From Pseudomonas sp. AOB-7 (GTDB taxonomy: Bacteria > Pseudomonadota > Gammaproteobacteria > Pseudomonadales > Pseudomonadaceae): a stretch of 64,000 nt of DNA. Numbering within the stretch: the first letter of the stretch is position 1; every line of letters starts with the position of its first letter. The notes under the pieces were generated by a model. It saw only the letters and a program-made list of their open reading frames with translations. It ran no database searches and was not told where the DNA came from. Of this stretch, positions 62,081-64,000 are shown piece by piece. The DNA is taken from NCBI RefSeq assembly GCF_003696305.1, contig NZ_RFFK01000001.1, forward strand, positions 558,001 through 622,000, read 5' to 3'. The translations under genes were made by a program, and so were the position numbers.

Positions 62081-62680
62081 TCATCGTGAATATCCTGACT
62101 CAGGATCGTTCCTCTCATGGTCGTGAGACCTCAACCAGACGCCAAAGGCGCGCGTGGCCATGGGCATCAGCAGGTACACCACGAGCAGGACGATACTTAG
62201 AGTGATGAGTGCATTGCTCAGCAAGTAACCGCCGAGCCAGGGAACAAGCTGGAACAGCGGTTGCCAAAGCAGCGGCATCAGCAGGCTCAGAGGCAGAATC
62301 ACGAGAAAGGTTATGCAGCTTTGTTTCCAGCGTGGCGGAGGTGCTTGAACGGTTTCCGGTACGAACCAGAAATCCTTGCCTTGAGCGATCTCCAACTGGT
62401 CGCCATCGCAAAGAAGCGGTACGACCTCGGCTACTAGCTGGCGCCTTTGTTCTGAGCGAATCCAGTTTTGCAGCTGCTCTAAGCTGGTGAAGCGCAGCAC
62501 GCATGTGAACTGTGCCACGTCGGGTCGCCAGCTACGCATCACGTCCACCCCGAGGTGGCCGGGGCATTGGTTGGCCGTGGCGATGATGCGACGCAACCAG
62601 GTCTCGTAGCCCGGCACGTGGTTTGGGCGAACCTGATGGCGCACCACCAGGGTTACGGCTTCAGGTTGCGTCTCGCTCAT
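62081..62680 (-). CDS. Antibiotic biosynthesis monooxygenase-domain protein with two membrane helices
   Basis: 199 residues. Residues 1-105 are an ABM-type barrel (TLVVRHQVRPNHVPGYETWLRRIIATANQCPGHLGVDVMRS, then FTCVLRFTSLEQLQNWIRSEQRRQLV). Residues 118-180 hold two hydrophobic helices (SCITFLVILPLSLLMPLLWQPLFQLVPW and LITLSIVLLVVYLLMPMATRAF). This membrane-anchored variant is usual beside redox stress genes. Start ATG 62680. Confidence 0.85.
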   Translation of the reverse strand: MSETQPEAVTLVVRHQVRPNHVPGYETWLRRIIATANQCPGHLGVDVMRSWRPDVAQFTCVLRFTSLEQLQNWIRSEQRRQLVAEVVPLLCDGDQLEIAQGKDFWFVPETVQAPPPRWKQSCITFLVILPLSLLMPLLWQPLFQLVPWLGGYLLSNALITLSIVLLVVYLLMPMATRAFGVWLRSHDHERNDPESGYSR

Positions 62681-62793
62681 GTTGGATACTCTGCTCAAAG
62701 CCTTGGCCCTATCGATCCAGCGGCGCGCATCGATGCGTGCCACCGGTCGAGTCAAGGGCCGTTCGGTCATTATGGGGCTAGGTACTTCTCGCT

Positions 62794-63393
62794 CTAGCCG
62801 TGTAGCTTTGATGCGATCCGAGCAACGTGTTCGCCCTGATGACGTGCTATTTCCAGCTCACGCTCATCTGGCTGCCTGGAACCGTCGCCACCGGCAATGG
62901 TAGAGGCACCGTAGGGAGTACCTCCTCCTACCTTGGAGACATCAAACAGCGCTGGGGTGGTATAGCCGATCGGCACGATGATCATTCCGTGATGGGCCAA
63001 CGTGGTCCAGGTGGAGGCAATGGTCATCTCCTGGCCACCGCCCGTTCCGGTTGAGGTAAACACGCTGGCGACCTTTCCTGCCAGAGCACCTTGGGCCCAG
63101 AGCCCGCCTGTTCGGTCGAGGAAGTTGCGCATTTGTCCGGACATGTTGCCGAAGCGCGTCGGGGTGCCAAAGATGATGGCATCGAAATCGGCCAGGTCTG
63201 ACGGCAATGCCTCTGAGGCACTTTGATTCGTCTTGCCGCCTGCCGCGGCAAAGGCTTCCGGACTCATCGTTTCAGGAACCCGTTTGATCACAACCTCCGT
63301 TCCCGTAACGCTGCGGGCACCTTCGGCGACCTTGTTCGCCATGGTCTCGATGTGGCCATACATGGAGTGATAGAGCACTAAAACTTTAGCCAT
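62794..63393 (-). CDS. wrbA: NAD(P)H:quinone oxidoreductase, WrbA family
   Basis: 199 residues: [24 protein letters not shown] binds FMN phosphate; [23 protein letters not shown] and [13 protein letters not shown] are WrbA signatures; ends with [13 protein letters not shown]. Start at 63393 (MAKVLVLYH) because AGAGGA has correct 7-base spacing to it; the ATG two codons earlier at 63399 lies too close to the SD. It carries out two-electron quinone reduction. Same strand as the hydrolase upstream and the monooxygenase downstream. Confidence 0.93.
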   Translation of the reverse strand: MAKVLVLYHSMYGHIETMANKVAEGARSVTGTEVVIKRVPETMSPEAFAAAGGKTNQSASEALPSDLADFDAIIFGTPTRFGNMSGQMRNFLDRTGGLWAQGALAGKVASVFTSTGTGGGQEMTIASTWTTLAHHGMIIVPIGYTTPALFDVSKVGGGTPYGASTIAGGDGSRQPDERELEIARHQGEHVARIASKLHG

Positions 63394-63510
63394 TGCCATT
63401 TCCTCTGGATAACGTGCTGTTTATAGATGCGGCACCGGGTCATGGGGGCGCTGATTAACTCAGCAACCTCGGCAGCACATGGAGACGAATCGGCCGGGAT
63501 GCTTGCTGGC

Positions 63511-64000
63511 TTACTTCTGCAAGAAATCCAACAGGTCCTGATTCAGGCGCTGCTTGTGGGTGTCGGCCAAGCCGTGTGGCGCGCCGGCATAAATAATCAG
63601 CTTAGCGCCCTTGATAAGGGCTGCCGAAGCCTTCGCCGAGGTCTCCACAGGCACGATCTGGTCGTCATCACCGTGAATCACCAGAGTCGGCACGTCGAAC
63701 TTCTTCAGGTCTTCACGGAAATCGGTGGCTGAAAATGCCGCGATGGAGTCATAGGTATTCTTGTGGCCAGCCTGCATACCTTGTACCCAGAACGACTGGA
63801 TCAGGCCCTGCGATGGGGTGGCACCTTCCCGGTTGAAGCCGAAGAAAGGTCCAGACGCGATGTCGAGGTAAAGCTGCGAGCGATTGTCCAATGAGGCCTT
63901 GCGCAGGCCATCGAACACCTCCATCGACACGCCGTTGGGATTGCTCTCGGTTTTGAGCATCAATGGCGGGACGGCTGCGACCAGCACCGCTTTTTTCACG
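63511..64000 (-). CDS. Alpha/beta hydrolase (chloroperoxidase-like), 5' end outside the window
   Basis: The C-terminal 162 residues are visible. They contain [20 protein letters not shown], a cap region, and the catalytic Asp in [15 protein letters not shown] and His in [19 protein letters not shown]. The nucleophile Ser elbow lies beyond the right edge. The start codon is not in the window; the ATG near 63999 is internal to the family alignment. It probably forms one transcription unit with wrbA. Confidence 0.88.
   Translation of the reverse strand, partial: VKKAVLVAAVPPLMLKTESNPNGVSMEVFDGLRKASLDNRSQLYLDIASGPFFGFNREGATPSQGLIQSFWVQGMQAGHKNTYDSIAAFSATDFREDLKKFDVPTLVIHGDDDQIVPVETSAKASAALIKGAKLIIYAGAPHGLADTHKQRLNQDLLDFLQK

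Noticed and set aside
61741..62126. ORFs of 84 and 108 codons in the spacer after the YciI gene
   Set aside because: Overlapping frames, Arg/Ala/Ser-rich without domains, no SD.

Overview
The window is GC-rich chromosomal DNA of a Pseudomonas. The evidence is gene content: gtsABC glucose uptake, a single EntD-type phosphopantetheinyl transferase next to an RstAB-like two-component pair and nrdA/nrdB, ecotin, mdaB, a stand-alone Stp/Stk/FHA cluster and a MucR-like MHYT-GGDEF-EAL protein. Intergenic space is rich in REP-type hairpins of Pseudomonas style. Most of it is ordinary core genome; a few accessory patches stand out.

Left part (1-15.4 kb): the gts sugar ABC transporter (gtsC runs off the left edge), a bile-acid:Na+ symporter family protein, and a guanidinium exporter behind a clear guanidine-II (mini-ykkC) riboswitch whose expression platform can be read base by base. 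Then come an LplT/PlsC-like MFS-acyltransferase fusion, a candidate small RNA with a strong terminator, pcpS, a two-component system, and class Ia ribonucleotide reductase. The nrdA upstream region holds NrdR-like and DnaA boxes; nrdB has its own promoter with a near-ideal LexA box.

15.4-25.9 kb is the most mosaic stretch: a visibly AT-richer two-gene cassette (winged-helix-like protein plus a DUF4145/HEPN-like protein), a pile of REP-type repeats, a LysR/azoreductase divergent pair, a REP-associated tyrosine transposase (RAYT) flanked by its apparent REP family, an OsmC-YcaO protein, a methyltransferase, a rhodanese, a Tat-exported intradiol-dioxygenase-like protein, and an exported protein made of 21 tandem 13-residue repeats ending at a textbook terminator.

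26-47.9 kb is housekeeping and small conserved genes: ecotin, rlhA, mdaB, a CAP-domain protein, ppiC, EamA and TSUP transporters, a reductase gene broken by one in-frame TAG, a YebC paralogue, a NUDIX enzyme, the FHA-kinase-phosphatase trio (no type VI secretion genes beside it), a diguanylate cyclase, tRNA-Thr(CGT), a CvfB-like protein, a sugar dehydrogenase, and others.

48-64 kb: a large FtsZ/tubulin-like GTPase followed by the MHYT-GGDEF-EAL protein, a hydroxypyruvate isomerase/beta-hydroxyacid dehydrogenase pair, a PhnDCEE-type ABC operon with a decayed partial copy of its last permease 1.3 kb downstream, two small exported proteins, and a redox/detoxification patch (LysR-quinone oxidoreductase-YciI; monooxygenase-WrbA-alpha/beta hydrolase) that continues past the right edge. 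All domain and family calls are by eye from the sequence; no database search was run.
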